A program made the position numbers and the translations under genes. This document shows positions 1-7,946 of a DNA stretch of 64,000 nt, piece after piece. This stretch comes from Oceanobacter antarcticus (lineage in GTDB: Bacteria > Pseudomonadota > Gammaproteobacteria > Pseudomonadales > Oceanobacteraceae): positions 1 through 64,000 of the forward strand of contig NZ_JBBKTX010000012.1 of the NCBI RefSeq assembly GCF_044962685.1, read 5' to 3'. The notes beneath the pieces are model-generated. The model was not told the origin of the DNA. It saw nothing but the letters and a program-made list of their open reading frames with translations, and did not search any database. Within the stretch, counting starts at the first letter, position 1. Each line of letters begins with the position of its first letter.

Positions 1-115
1 TCTGATTGCAAAGCGCAGTGCGATCCTTGACCAGCCGTTCTCGCATTCGATGCAGGCTCTGAACATCCTGTTGACCCAATGACTTGATCGGTACAAACCG
101 GATATTGGGTCTCAT
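1..115 (-). pseudogene. IS110-family transposase remnant, cut by window edge
   Basis: Reading the minus strand from 115 to 2 gives 38 open codons that contain RPNIRFVPIKS, QQDVQSLHR and RLVKDRTALCNQ. This is the conserved block after the DEDD nuclease core in IS110-family transposases. The piece starts in the middle of the family domain. Upstream (positions 116-150) the expected preceding residues (VDIQGIHE-like) appear in another frame and a TAG stop follows, so the 5' part is deleted and frameshifted. The rest runs off the left edge, so whether the C-terminal half survives cannot be seen. I read it as a dead copy. The family call is from motif recognition, not a search. Confidence 0.75.
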
Positions 116-402
116 GGATGCCCTGTATGTCAACCTAAGCCTGAGCCAGTGGATTTGACTACGATCCTGTGAAGCAAGCGTGTCTTTGCTCTCAGGGAAA
201 TGAACTGACTTTTCATGGTTTATCGACAACTATGTTGAACAATACCGGCAGGGTCGGAGCATATACCCGATATTCCAGTGGCAAGCTGCGGTCAATACTT
301 GCCTGTTTGAAATAAAACGGGGTTGTATAACGGCTCGGATGTGTGTCTGTATCGCCGTGCCAGGCTGGGGTAATATGCCGCCAAAATCAAAAGGCGTAGG
401 CA
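116..402. other. Non-coding stretch after the transposase remnant
   Basis: About 290 bases between the IS110 remnant and the sulfur-transport pair. Possible reading frames here have no recognisable protein content. No convincing promoter with correct spacing was found. The GTG start at 403 is preceded by a purine stretch (AAGGCGTAGG, 391-400) that can act as ribosome-binding site. Confidence 0.4.
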
Positions 403-840
403 GTGGTAGCAGAATTGACGGGTGGAACATTGATTGGTCTGGCGGCCGGTTTATTGTGGCTTGGCCATGGCCGTATCAGCGGTATGACGGGGGTGATATC
501 GAGCCTGTTTTTACTGGCTCGACTGGGACAAGAGCGACGTTATTGGTCGTTGTGGTTTTTCCTTGGCCTGATTCTGGCCTGGCCGGTGTTGGTGATCATT
601 GGCTTTGAGGCAGATGCCATTGTGATTACCGACAGTCCGTTGTTACTGATAGCGGCGGGGTTGCTGGTGGGGATAGGCACTTATATTGGCAATGGCTGTA
701 CCAGTGGCCATGGCGTTTGTGGCATCGGGCGGCTATCGGTACGGTCGATGGTGGCGACGCTGATATTTATGACGGCAGGTATTCTCACGGTGGCGCTGAT
801 GTCGGCCTTGAACCTGTTTATGGAAAGCGATGCGTTATGA
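403..840 (+). CDS. YeeE/YedE (DUF395) sulfur-transport protein, first half
   Basis: A 145-residue inner-membrane protein with about four hydrophobic helices. It starts with the family pattern GGTLIGLAAGLLWLGHGRISG and carries the cysteine motif GNGCTSGHGVCG near residue 90. Two-gene YeeE/YedE proteins (PmpA/PmpB type) are thought to bring in reduced sulfur such as thiosulfate or sulfide, using these conserved cysteines. The GTG start at 403 fits the family N-terminus; an overlapping frame from 339 is a shadow. The stop overlaps the next gene's ATG in an ATGA, so the two halves are translationally coupled. No rhodanese or metallo-beta-lactamase gene, the usual partners, lies beside it. Substrate is inferred only from the family. 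Confidence 0.85.
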   Translation: MVAELTGGTLIGLAAGLLWLGHGRISGMTGVISSLFLLARLGQERRYWSLWFFLGLILAWPVLVIIGFEADAIVITDSPLLLIAAGLLVGIGTYIGNGCTSGHGVCGIGRLSVRSMVATLIFMTAGILTVALMSALNLFMESDAL

Positions 841-1307
841 TTTCAGGACGTAATAGCGTGCCGACCGTTTTCGCTGCTGCAGTATTAGCATTGGTGTGTG
901 GGCTGGTATTCGGTATTGGTTTGATTGTCGCTGGCATGCACAACCCGGAAAAAGTACGCGGTTTCCTGGATCTTTTTGGCCATTGGCAGCCGGCCTTGAT
1001 TGCAGTGATGGGCAGCGCCATTCCGGTGTTTGCCCTGCTTTACTTCAGCAGCAAGCGTTGCCGTCGGCCTTGGTTTGCCGAGCGTTTTCATTACCCGACA
1101 CTGGCTGGCGTTAGCGGGCGGTTAGTAACCGGGGCGACCCTGTTTGGTGTCGGCTGGGGTCTGGTTGGTTTGTGCCCTGGCCCGGCGCTGGTAGACATGT
1201 TCAGCCTGAATGGCGATGTCTGGATATTTCTGGTTGCGCTGCTGCTGGGCAATCGCATCGCCCATTATTTTTTTGGCCCTGCTGCGACGCCAGCTGCAAA
1301 GCCGTAA
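837..1307 (+). CDS. YeeE/YedE (DUF395) sulfur-transport protein, second half
   Basis: A 156-residue membrane protein starting at the ATG of the ATGA overlap with the preceding half. It has about four hydrophobic segments. Its conserved parts are GLIVAGMHNPEKVRGFLD near the N-terminus and GLCPGPALV near residue 117, the second-half cysteine signature of the YeeE/YedE family. The pair would assemble into one transporter equivalent to the long single-chain YeeE. A longer frame opening at 717 overlaps the first gene and has no membrane character before residue 41, so it was not used as the start. Confidence 0.85.
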   Translation: MISGRNSVPTVFAAAVLALVCGLVFGIGLIVAGMHNPEKVRGFLDLFGHWQPALIAVMGSAIPVFALLYFSSKRCRRPWFAERFHYPTLAGVSGRLVTGATLFGVGWGLVGLCPGPALVDMFSLNGDVWIFLVALLLGNRIAHYFFGPAATPAAKP

Positions 1308-1339
1308 CGTTTAAAGCGGCGCTAATCGTGGTGCTGCCG

Positions 1340-1368
1340 CTGTCATCTAACTGACGCTAAACTGCAAT
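1340..1368 (+). promoter_or_regulatory. Pho-box-like triple direct repeat upstream of phoD
   Basis: Three heptamers lie at exact 11-base spacing: CTGTCAT (1340), CTGACGC (1351) and CTGCAAT (1362), separated by CTAA and TAAA. PhoB binds CTGTCAT-type heptamers repeated every 11 bases with AT-rich 4-base spacers. The first unit is a perfect match and the other two match at 4 and 5 of 7 positions. A further perfect CTGTCAT lies at 1395. The site is about 80-110 bases before the start of a PhoD phosphatase, which fits induction under phosphate starvation. PhoB control is inferred. Confidence 0.55.
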
Positions 1369-1448
1369 ACTAACTTCAACCCCCGGCAACCGGACTGTCA
1401 TGGGCTAACGGCTTAATCCCGGCTTATGTTATTAGTTGCGGATACAGC

Positions 1449-3095
1449 ATGCCTCTGACTCGCCGGGAATTCCTGTTGGACAGTGCCGGTACCAGCCTGT
1501 TTGCACCAGCAATCAAGCCGGGTAGCGACCGTATGCGCTATCCGTTCCAGCATGGTATCGCCAGTGGCGATCCGCTCACCGACCGGGTGTTGCTGTGGAC
1601 TCGGATTACTCCGCTCGACAGTACCTTCGGTATCTCCTATCGCTGGCTGATCACCACCGACCCACAGTTACAACAGGTGGTGAACCAGGGAATCGGCTTC
1701 ACCGATGCCAGCCGTGATTTCACTGTCAAGGTGGATGCCGACGGCCTGCTCCCGGCCACCACCTACTACTATGCCTTTGAAGCCGATGGCCATTACTCCG
1801 ATGTAGGTCGAACCCGGACATTGCCAGAAGGCTCGGTAACGCATTTGCGGATTGCGTATACCTCCTGCTCCAACTTTGCCAAAGGCTACTTTAACGTCTA
1901 CCGGGAGCTGGCCAAACGTGCAGATCTGGATGCGATTCTGCACCTGGGCGACTACATCTACGAATACGCCGATCTGGAAGACTGCGCGCGCACCGGGCGC
2001 ATTAATACGCCGCTGCATGAGACCCAATCGCTGAAGGACTATCGTCAGCGCCATGCCTGTTACAAGCAGGACAAGGACTTGCAGGAAGTTCACCGTCAGC
2101 ATCCATTTCTGGTGATCTGGGATGATCATGAAGTGGCCAACAACGCTTGGGTGGGCGGCGCAGACAATCACGATACCGCCAGTGAAGGTGACTGGCGCTT
2201 ACGCCTGAGTGGTGCGGTGCAGGCCTATTTGGAGTGGATGCCGATTCGTGAGCCGTCCCGGCCGGATGTGGGTATTTATCGCAGCTTCCGCTTTGGTGAT
2301 CTGGTCGATCTGACCATGCTGGATACCCGTCTGGCCGGGCGCGATGCCCAGGCGGCAACGATGGAAGAGCGTAACCTGAGCGGACGCACACTGTTGGGCT
2401 ATCAGCAGGAAGAATGGTTATACAGCAACCTCGCCAATGCCCAGCAGCAGGGCGTCACCTGGAAACTGAGTGGCCAGCAGGTCATGGTTGCCCAATTAGG
2501 CACCAATGATATGCCCTTCAATTACGACCAGTGGGATGGCTACCCGGCGGCGCGTCAACGACTGTTTGATGCCGTCAGTCGGGCGAATGTCGATAACTGG
2601 GTTGTCCTCACCGGCGATATTCACTCATCCTGGGCACTTGAGCTGTATCAGGATCCGTTCGCTGATGATCCAGGCAAGCCGCTCGGGGTCGAGTTTGTGA
2701 CACCGGCAGTCACCTCGCCGGGCATTGAAAGTTACCCCCAGGCGCAGCTGGCCGGAGCCTCCCTGGAAGCCCTGTTACCACACCTGAATTTTGTTGATTT
2801 CTACTTTCGTGGCTACGTGGTGCTGGATATCACCCACGAGCGCCTGCAAGCCGAGTGGTGGGTGGTCGATAACATCGATACCCATCGCTACAGCACCGAG
2901 TGCTTGCGCGCCTTGCAGGTGCAGTCAGGCAGCAGCCAGCTGCGGCCCGCTGCCGGTTTGAGCCAGGCCAAGGCGGCACCACCACTGGCACCGGCATTCG
3001 CCGACGATCTGGCCTTTCTGCGCGACTGGAAACAGCAATACAGCGGTCGGCTGGAAGGCGTACTGGCAGCTCATACCGAACGTCCATCGCTTTAA
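1449..3095 (+). CDS. phoD: PhoD-family alkaline phosphatase/phosphodiesterase
   Basis: A 548-residue metallophosphoesterase of the PhoD family, which hydrolyses phosphate mono- and diesters outside the cytoplasm. The N-terminus has a twin-arginine motif (TRREFL, residues 4-9), though its hydrophobic stretch is short and contains an Asp. An N-terminal PhoD domain (about 30-125) precedes the catalytic core. Metal-site motifs are visible: SCSN with Cys140, HLGDY (165-169), WDDHE (224-228) and TGDIHSSW (388-395), matching the Fe-Ca centre of PhoD enzymes. It stands alone after the sulfur transporter and has a Pho-box-like repeat upstream. Length is normal for the family. Confidence 0.93.
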   Translation: MPLTRREFLLDSAGTSLFAPAIKPGSDRMRYPFQHGIASGDPLTDRVLLWTRITPLDSTFGISYRWLITTDPQLQQVVNQGIGFTDASRDFTVKVDADGLLPATTYYYAFEADGHYSDVGRTRTLPEGSVTHLRIAYTSCSNFAKGYFNVYRELAKRADLDAILHLGDYIYEYADLEDCARTGRINTPLHETQSLKDYRQRHACYKQDKDLQEVHRQHPFLVIWDDHEVANNAWVGGADNHDTASEGDWRLRLSGAVQAYLEWMPIREPSRPDVGIYRSFRFGDLVDLTMLDTRLAGRDAQAATMEERNLSGRTLLGYQQEEWLYSNLANAQQQGVTWKLSGQQVMVAQLGTNDMPFNYDQWDGYPAARQRLFDAVSRANVDNWVVLTGDIHSSWALELYQDPFADDPGKPLGVEFVTPAVTSPGIESYPQAQLAGASLEALLPHLNFVDFYFRGYVVLDITHERLQAEWWVVDNIDTHRYSTECLRALQVQSGSSQLRPAAGLSQAKAAPPLAPAFADDLAFLRDWKQQYSGRLEGVLAAHTERPSL

Positions 3096-3378
3096 TAGCA
3101 CGTCTATCAATTACAGCGCTCGACATTCGGGTGTTAAACATCGACTCAAAATGCCCATTTACCACTCTTATTTAACGTAACAACCATTCGCTCAGAAAAG
3201 AGCCAAATCCAGCTTTTCCGCAGTAGAACAGCCCAGCGCACGACAGGCACCAGGGTTCTGCAAGCGGTTCTTTAGTGACATCCTGCTCTGACGGCAACCG
3301 CTTCGCTTGCACCAAAGTAGCGAATCAGACACATTGCAGCTTCAGAATGATCCTACTTCCCATACAGGATGACCTATC

Positions 3379-4314
3379 ATGGATTCAATTATCTCTCTGC
3401 TGTTTTCGGTCGAAGCCGTTGCGCTGGTGTTTGTGCTGGTACTGGTGCGTAGCAGCATTAAATTTGTACCGCAAAACCGTGCCTGGCTGATTGAACGATT
3501 TGGCAAATACCACTCCACCAAAGAAGCTGGTCTCAACTTTATTGTGCCCTTTATCGACCGGATTGCGGCGGATCGCAGCCTCAAGGAACAGGCCCAGGAT
3601 GTACCCAGCCAGTCGGCCATTACCCGTGACAATATTACCCTGAGTGTTGATGGCGTGTTGTATTTCCGGGTACTGGATCCTTACAAGGCGACCTACGGTG
3701 TTGATAACTACGTGTTCGCCGTGACTCAGCTGGCACAAACCACCATGCGTTCCGAACTGGGCAAGATGGAACTCGACCGCACCTTTGAAGAACGTAGTCT
3801 GCTGAACATCAATATTGTCACCTCGATTAACGAAGCCGCCGAACCTTGGGGCATCCAGGTGCTGCGCTACGAAATCAAAGACATCGTGCCGCCGCAATCG
3901 GTGATGCAATCGATGGAAGCCCAGATGAAAGCCGAGCGGGTCAAACGCGCCCAGATTCTGGAATCGGAAGGTGATCGCCAGTCTGCCATTAACGTCGCAG
4001 AAGGTCAGAAACAGGCGCGGGTACTGGCAGCAGAAGCCGACAAGGCAGAACAAGTTTTGCAGGCTGAGGGTGAAGCACAGGCCATTGTTGCTGTCGCCAA
4101 AGCGAAAGCACTGGCATTAAAAATGGTTGGTGACATTGCCAATACCGACGATGGCCAGAAAGCCATTCAACTGGAGCTGGCCTCCAAGGCGATTGAAGCC
4201 AAGCATGCGATCGCCAAGGAATCCTCCGTCGTCTTGCTGCCAGACAGCGGCACCGATGCCAGCAGCATGGTGGCCATGGCGACCTCGATTATCGGCACGC
4301 TAAACAAGGGTTAG
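3379..4314 (+). CDS. qmcA: SPFH/stomatin-prohibitin membrane protein (QmcA-like)
   Basis: A 311-residue membrane-anchored protein. One hydrophobic segment (residues 3-24) is followed by the SPFH domain with the typical RFGKYHSTKEAGLNFIVPF and IVPPQSV stretches, then a long charged, alanine-rich coiled coil (about 190-260) used for oligomer assembly. Length and order match QmcA. The family organises membrane microdomains and works with FtsH-type protease control. It is normally co-transcribed with an NfeD-family OB-fold partner; here that partner lies 790 bases downstream, after a nucleoside 2-deoxyribosyltransferase gene. A GGATGA sequence precedes the ATG as ribosome-binding site. Confidence 0.9.
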   Translation: MDSIISLLFSVEAVALVFVLVLVRSSIKFVPQNRAWLIERFGKYHSTKEAGLNFIVPFIDRIAADRSLKEQAQDVPSQSAITRDNITLSVDGVLYFRVLDPYKATYGVDNYVFAVTQLAQTTMRSELGKMELDRTFEERSLLNINIVTSINEAAEPWGIQVLRYEIKDIVPPQSVMQSMEAQMKAERVKRAQILESEGDRQSAINVAEGQKQARVLAAEADKAEQVLQAEGEAQAIVAVAKAKALALKMVGDIANTDDGQKAIQLELASKAIEAKHAIAKESSVVLLPDSGTDASSMVAMATSIIGTLNKG

Positions 4315-4340
4315 ATAACATCTGGCTGCGACAGGAAAGT

Positions 4341-4371
4341 CGGCGTTATCCCTCAATACGGGATAGCGCCG
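4341..4371 (+). terminator. Stem-loop after the SPFH gene
   Basis: Twelve-base arms CGGCGTTATCCC (4341-4352) and GGGATAGCGCCG (4360-4371) pair with one G-T mismatch around a 7-base loop. The sequence after it is only moderately T-rich (GTTCTTACCGTTCTT), so it may be a weak or partial terminator lying 27 bases after the SPFH stop codon. Confidence 0.5.
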
Positions 4372-4479
4372 TTCTTACCGTTCTTACCCCCATGTTCGTT
4401 CCATTATCATCGTTGAAAATCCGCCCATGACTCTTGCCCTGAACGCTCTTTGCCGACACCATCGCCACTCGGACTCGTT

Positions 4480-5037
4480 ATGACGACTGCGGTAATTTAT
4501 CTTGCCGGGCCAGAAGTCTTTCTGCCCAATGCCGTTGCACTGGGAGCCGCCAAAAAAGCCCTTTGCCAACGCTACGGGTTTACCGGGTTATTTCCACTTG
4601 ATGCGGAACTGGAGGCGGGTGATACCACGGAACTGGCGTGGGCCATCAGTCGTGGCAATGAAGCGCTGATCCGCCAAGCCGATAGGGTCATCGCCAACCT
4701 GACGCCATTCCGTGGCCCCAGCGCAGATGTGGGTACCGTTTACGAACTGGGTTTTGCCCGAGGGTTGGGCAAACAGCTGATGGGCTACAGTAACGATCCG
4801 ACTCCGTTTGCAAACCGTACCTGGGCCCAATTTGGGATAACGGGTGAGCCTGGCCCAGTGGGAGATATCCGTGATCGGGATGGTTTGAAAATTGAAGAAT
4901 TCGGGTTGCACGATAACCTGATGATCGAAGGCGGCATCCGTCAGGCCGGTGGCCTATTTATCAGCCACAATGCCTCGGTTAACGACCGCTATACGGATCT
5001 GACGGCGTTTGAACGCTTGCTCCAGACACTGGTCTGA
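4480..5037 (+). CDS. Nucleoside 2-deoxyribosyltransferase
   Basis: A 185-residue cytoplasmic enzyme of the nucleoside 2-deoxyribosyltransferase family, which swaps or removes the base of 2'-deoxynucleosides through a glutamyl-deoxyribose intermediate. Family motifs are IYLAGPEVF near the N-terminus, ANLTPFRGPSADVGTVYELGFA in the middle (with the region of the nucleophilic Glu) and the late DNLMI element. The ATG at 4480 was preferred over a TTG ten codons earlier because the beta-strand IYLAGP then sits at the usual distance from the start. It lies between the SPFH and NfeD genes, which usually adjoin. A nucleotide-salvage role is family knowledge; the exact base preference cannot be read. 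Confidence 0.88.
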   Translation: MTTAVIYLAGPEVFLPNAVALGAAKKALCQRYGFTGLFPLDAELEAGDTTELAWAISRGNEALIRQADRVIANLTPFRGPSADVGTVYELGFARGLGKQLMGYSNDPTPFANRTWAQFGITGEPGPVGDIRDRDGLKIEEFGLHDNLMIEGGIRQAGGLFISHNASVNDRYTDLTAFERLLQTLV

Positions 5038-5105
5038 CAGGGCCGTTGTCGGGGCACCGGTGTATGCTTCTTTCTGCACCATCACCTAATGTAAGGAAAC
5101 TCGTT

Positions 5106-5570
5106 ATGAGCTACCTGTTGTCACACCTGCCCCAGTCATTGCTGGTGGTCGGTATTCTGGCACTGATTATTGAAGTTGCGATTCTGGGGTTTGCTTCCAT
5201 CGTGTTGTTTTTCCTCGGGCTGTCGTTGGTGCTATCTGGTTTGCTGATGCTGGTTGGTATCTTGCCGGAAACCCTGACCGCAGCATTATGGAGTAACGCA
5301 TTGATTACTTGTGGCCTGGCACTGGCGCTGTGGAAGCCATTAAAACGGCTGCAGGACGAGCGACAACCAACACCGATCAATAGCGACTTTGCCCGCGATG
5401 CTTTTGTACTGGAGCAGGACGTCGATATCAGCGGTAAGGCCACTCATCGTTATTCCGGTGTCGAGTGGAAACTCAAAAGCCAGCAACCGCTCACTGCCGG
5501 AACCACCGTCAAGGTGTTGCGGGCGGATGTAGGGGTGTTATGGGTTGAGGCACTGGAGCAGGATTCTTGA
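5106..5570 (+). CDS. NfeD-like membrane protein with C-terminal OB fold
   Basis: A 154-residue protein with three hydrophobic segments in residues 1-80, followed by a soluble C-terminal OB-type domain (about 95-150, including SGKATHRYSGVEWKLKS and VKVLRADVGVLWVE). This is the short NfeD/YbbK type that partners SPFH proteins such as the QmcA-like protein upstream. The ATG at 5106 was chosen because TAAGGAAAC lies just before it and the protein then begins directly with the membrane helix; a start 20 codons earlier would add an unrelated stretch. The stop overlaps the possible TTG start of the next gene. Confidence 0.8.
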   Translation: MSYLLSHLPQSLLVVGILALIIEVAILGFASIVLFFLGLSLVLSGLLMLVGILPETLTAALWSNALITCGLALALWKPLKRLQDERQPTPINSDFARDAFVLEQDVDISGKATHRYSGVEWKLKSQQPLTAGTTVKVLRADVGVLWVEALEQDS

Positions 5571-6592
5571 TATTGCCCGACATGCGATTGCTTGGCGGGA
5601 CGGTTGACGGAGCATCGGTTGAAAGGGACGGGTTCTGGTTGACTGGACAGCTGTTCGAGGATCAGCCTCTGACCGCCCTCTGGCAATACTGGTGCGAGCG
5701 ACGAGACGGGCTGTCGTTTGAGGCATCCCTCAACAATGGCTGGATACACATTGATGAGCACTGCTGTCAGGACGCCTCTATGCCGTTGCTAGCGGGGCAG
5801 AAATTTGCCTTCTGGTTGCCACAGCACCGGGAGGGGAAAGCCGACACCCAATGGCAAATCTTGTGGCAAAGTAACGAATTGATGGCGGTGCACAAACCGC
5901 CCGGTTTACCGGTGTCACGTACCACCCGCAATCTCTACAACACCCTGATCAATCTGGTACGCCGCCAAAGTCCGGCGACCAATGCCCACCTGTTACACCG
6001 GCTGGATGCGGAGACATCAGGCATCCTTCTGTTGGCGAAACATTCTGCCGCCGACAAACGCTGGAAAAAACGGTTTAACACCCTGCTGCAGCGTAAATCT
6101 TATCTGGCGCTGGTGTATGGCAAGCCGGATTGGCAGCAGCTCGATTTTGAATGTCATCTGGCAGAGCGGCAAGACAGCGCCATTCGTTGTCAGATGTACG
6201 TGGTTGACCCCGAACAGCATCAGCCGTTGCTGTCCGGTTCGGCCAAACTCAGTCGCACGCTGTTTCAGTGTCTGGCAGCAAAGGATGGGCTGGCACTGGT
6301 TCAATGCGAATTGAAAACGGGTCGCAAACATCAGCTGCGGGCACAACTGGCCGCGTTGGGGCACCCTATTGTGGCAGACAAGATTTACGCCCACGGCGGT
6401 CGTTTTTATCTTCAGCGCCTGCAACAGGCGTTAACCTCGGAGGAAATCGCTGAATTGGGTGCTTCCCATCATCTGCTGCACGCCTGGCAGGTTGAATTAA
6501 GCGCCTATGGTCAGCAGTTTCACGTGCAAGATGACCAGTTATCCAATGAGTGGCCCACCTGGGTGCGGGATTGGCTGGCTGCCAGAAATTGA
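5567..6592 (+). CDS. RluA-family RNA pseudouridine synthase
   Basis: A 341-residue pseudouridine synthase. The catalytic motif HRLDAETSG sits at residues 144-152 with the nucleophilic Asp147. The preceding NELMAVHKPPGLPVS and the later GRKHQLRAQLAALGHPIVADKIYAHGG are also diagnostic for RluA/TruC enzymes, which isomerise uridines in rRNA or tRNA. The poorly conserved first 90 residues may hold an S4-like or accessory domain. Start: a TTG at 5567 overlaps the previous stop and has GGAGCAGGA upstream; an ATG at 5582 is the alternative and would remove five residues. Which RNA is modified cannot be decided from sequence. Confidence 0.88.
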   Translation: MILPDMRLLGGTVDGASVERDGFWLTGQLFEDQPLTALWQYWCERRDGLSFEASLNNGWIHIDEHCCQDASMPLLAGQKFAFWLPQHREGKADTQWQILWQSNELMAVHKPPGLPVSRTTRNLYNTLINLVRRQSPATNAHLLHRLDAETSGILLLAKHSAADKRWKKRFNTLLQRKSYLALVYGKPDWQQLDFECHLAERQDSAIRCQMYVVDPEQHQPLLSGSAKLSRTLFQCLAAKDGLALVQCELKTGRKHQLRAQLAALGHPIVADKIYAHGGRFYLQRLQQALTSEEIAELGASHHLLHAWQVELSAYGQQFHVQDDQLSNEWPTWVRDWLAARN

Positions 6593-6880
6593 TGAATATT
6601 TGATGATTATTGAATAAATAATTTCCAAATAAATAGATCATTATATTGGCGTATTTTTTTATATTTTTTATGAATATATATTTCCTGGCAGGAGGAGTGG
6701 CCATTATTTATATAGCACAAATCCCTTTTTCGAGGCGAGTTTTTGCGCTTTTCTGGTGCGACCTATAGTCACCCAAATTTAATTTTAAAAGCTGACAAAG
6801 TGGACGTATAGTTCCTCTGCAAGGGAGCCCCCTTACCAGGCGTACAGCTTGAAAAATAACGTTAATTATCAGGAAGGACT
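6593..6880 (+). promoter_or_regulatory. AT-rich leader with candidate promoter (TTTAAA 6784, TATAGT 6807)
   Basis: The first half (about 6593-6715) is markedly AT-rich, unlike its neighbours, with runs of T and ATAT steps suggestive of curved DNA or a nucleoid-protein binding site. Further down, TTTAAA (6784-6789) and TATAGT (6807-6812) lie exactly 17 bases apart, a plausible sigma-70 promoter for the gene starting at 6881. AGGAAGGA just before the ATG is a strong ribosome-binding site. No open frame of note is present. Confidence 0.45.
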
Positions 6881-7903
6881 ATGATTGTGCCAGAAATCAA
6901 CGCAGTCACACAGGCTGAACAGCCCATCTACTTCATTGGTAATACCGCCTTCAATATTGATCAAGGCCGTATTTATCTGAATATCGATGGTATTGCCAGC
7001 GACCGTTTTGCGGATAACATCAGCGGTACCTTGAATCTTGAACTGTGGGCTTTGCCACAGCGATATAACGGCTCTCTTGATCAGGGTGAACAATTGGCCG
7101 CCACCAGTATTGGTGAACTGTTTGGTCAGTGTTATCTGGAAAACTGTCAATATGACCTGATTTTTGTCGAACCGTCTATGGGTGAGTGGAATCTGGTACT
7201 GCTAGTGCGCGAATGGGATCTGGATGATTTTGTCACGCGTGATGTGGTTCAGTTTGATTTGCCCTACGTCGTTGCCGGTGAAAGTATCGTTGCCGATGAT
7301 AGCGCGGCAGCGGTTGGCCAAGTAATAGAAGTAGCATTTGGCGAACCACGTGAAGCAGCGGTTGCTGAAGATGCAGACGTTGAAAAAGAAGCAGACGTCG
7401 TTAAAGAAGCGGTTGTTGCAAACGTGGTGGAAGAGAAAGAGGCCGCTTTGGCTGAGAAAACCGCTGCTGATAAAACCGCAACTGAAAAAGCCGCAACTGA
7501 AAAAGCCGCAACTGAAAAAGCCGCTGCTGAGAAAGCCACTGCTGAGAAAGCCACTGCTGAGAAAGCCGCTGCTGAAAAAGCCGCTACTGAAAAAGCTGCT
7601 GCTGAAAAAGCCGCTGCCGAAAAAGCCGCTGCCGAAAAAGCCGCTGCCGAAAAAGCCGCTGCTGAAAAAGCCGCTGCTGAAAAAGCCGCTGCCGATAAGG
7701 TTGCAGCCCTAAAAAAAAAATTAGTCCGCGTAAATATTAATACCGCTACCGAAGCCGAACTGGCTGCTGTCGGCGGTATTTCCAAAAAGCTGGCCCAAAG
7801 CCTGGTGGCAGAGCGCCCATTCAAAACGATGGATGAACTGGTCACGGTTAAAGGCATGGGAGTTCGGACACTCAAGAAAATTGAGCTGTTGGTCTCTCTG
7901 TGA
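6881..7903 (+). CDS. Unknown N-terminal domain, Ala-Glu-Lys repeat and ComEA-type helix-hairpin-helix
   Basis: A 340-residue protein in three parts. Residues 1-130 form a beta-rich domain I do not recognise (ELWALPQRYNG, IGELFGQCYLENC). Residues about 135-190 are acidic and Val/Ala-rich. Residues about 190-272 are a run of roughly 16 five-residue units of AEKAA/TEKAA type, predicted to be one long rigid helix like the TolA stalk. Residues 283-338 are a helix-hairpin-helix domain (VNINTATEAELAAVGGI, VTVKGMGVRTLKK) of the ComEA type, normally DNA-binding. There is no signal peptide, so it is probably cytoplasmic. It has its own candidate promoter and terminator. Function unknown; a DNA-binding tether is my inference. 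Confidence 0.75.
   Translation: MIVPEINAVTQAEQPIYFIGNTAFNIDQGRIYLNIDGIASDRFADNISGTLNLELWALPQRYNGSLDQGEQLAATSIGELFGQCYLENCQYDLIFVEPSMGEWNLVLLVREWDLDDFVTRDVVQFDLPYVVAGESIVADDSAAAVGQVIEVAFGEPREAAVAEDADVEKEADVVKEAVVANVVEEKEAALAEKTAADKTATEKAATEKAATEKAAAEKATAEKATAEKAAAEKAATEKAAAEKAAAEKAAAEKAAAEKAAAEKAAAEKAAADKVAALKKKLVRVNINTATEAELAAVGGISKKLAQSLVAERPFKTMDELVTVKGMGVRTLKKIELLVSL
7448..7696 (+). repeat. In-frame 15-bp tandem repeat encoding AEKAA units
   Basis: About 16 consecutive 15-base units of the GCTGAAAAAGCCGCT type, varying mostly at third positions and at Ala/Thr codons. Each encodes one AEKAA or TEKAA pentapeptide. Neighbouring blocks of identical units suggest recent slippage or unequal exchange, so copy number is likely to vary between strains. 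Confidence 0.9.
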
Positions 7904-7946
7904 GTGCTGTATCGGCAAGGCAGATGCCTTGTGAGTGGCTCACCTC

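Noticed and set aside
6593..6715. AT-rich patch considered as a replication origin or attachment site
   Set aside because: No DnaA boxes, iterons, tRNA end or flanking duplication were seen.
7264..7875. 203-codon frame on the minus strand across the AEKAA repeat
   Set aside because: It is the mirror of a low-complexity repeat (long FSAAA run) and lies wholly inside the real gene.
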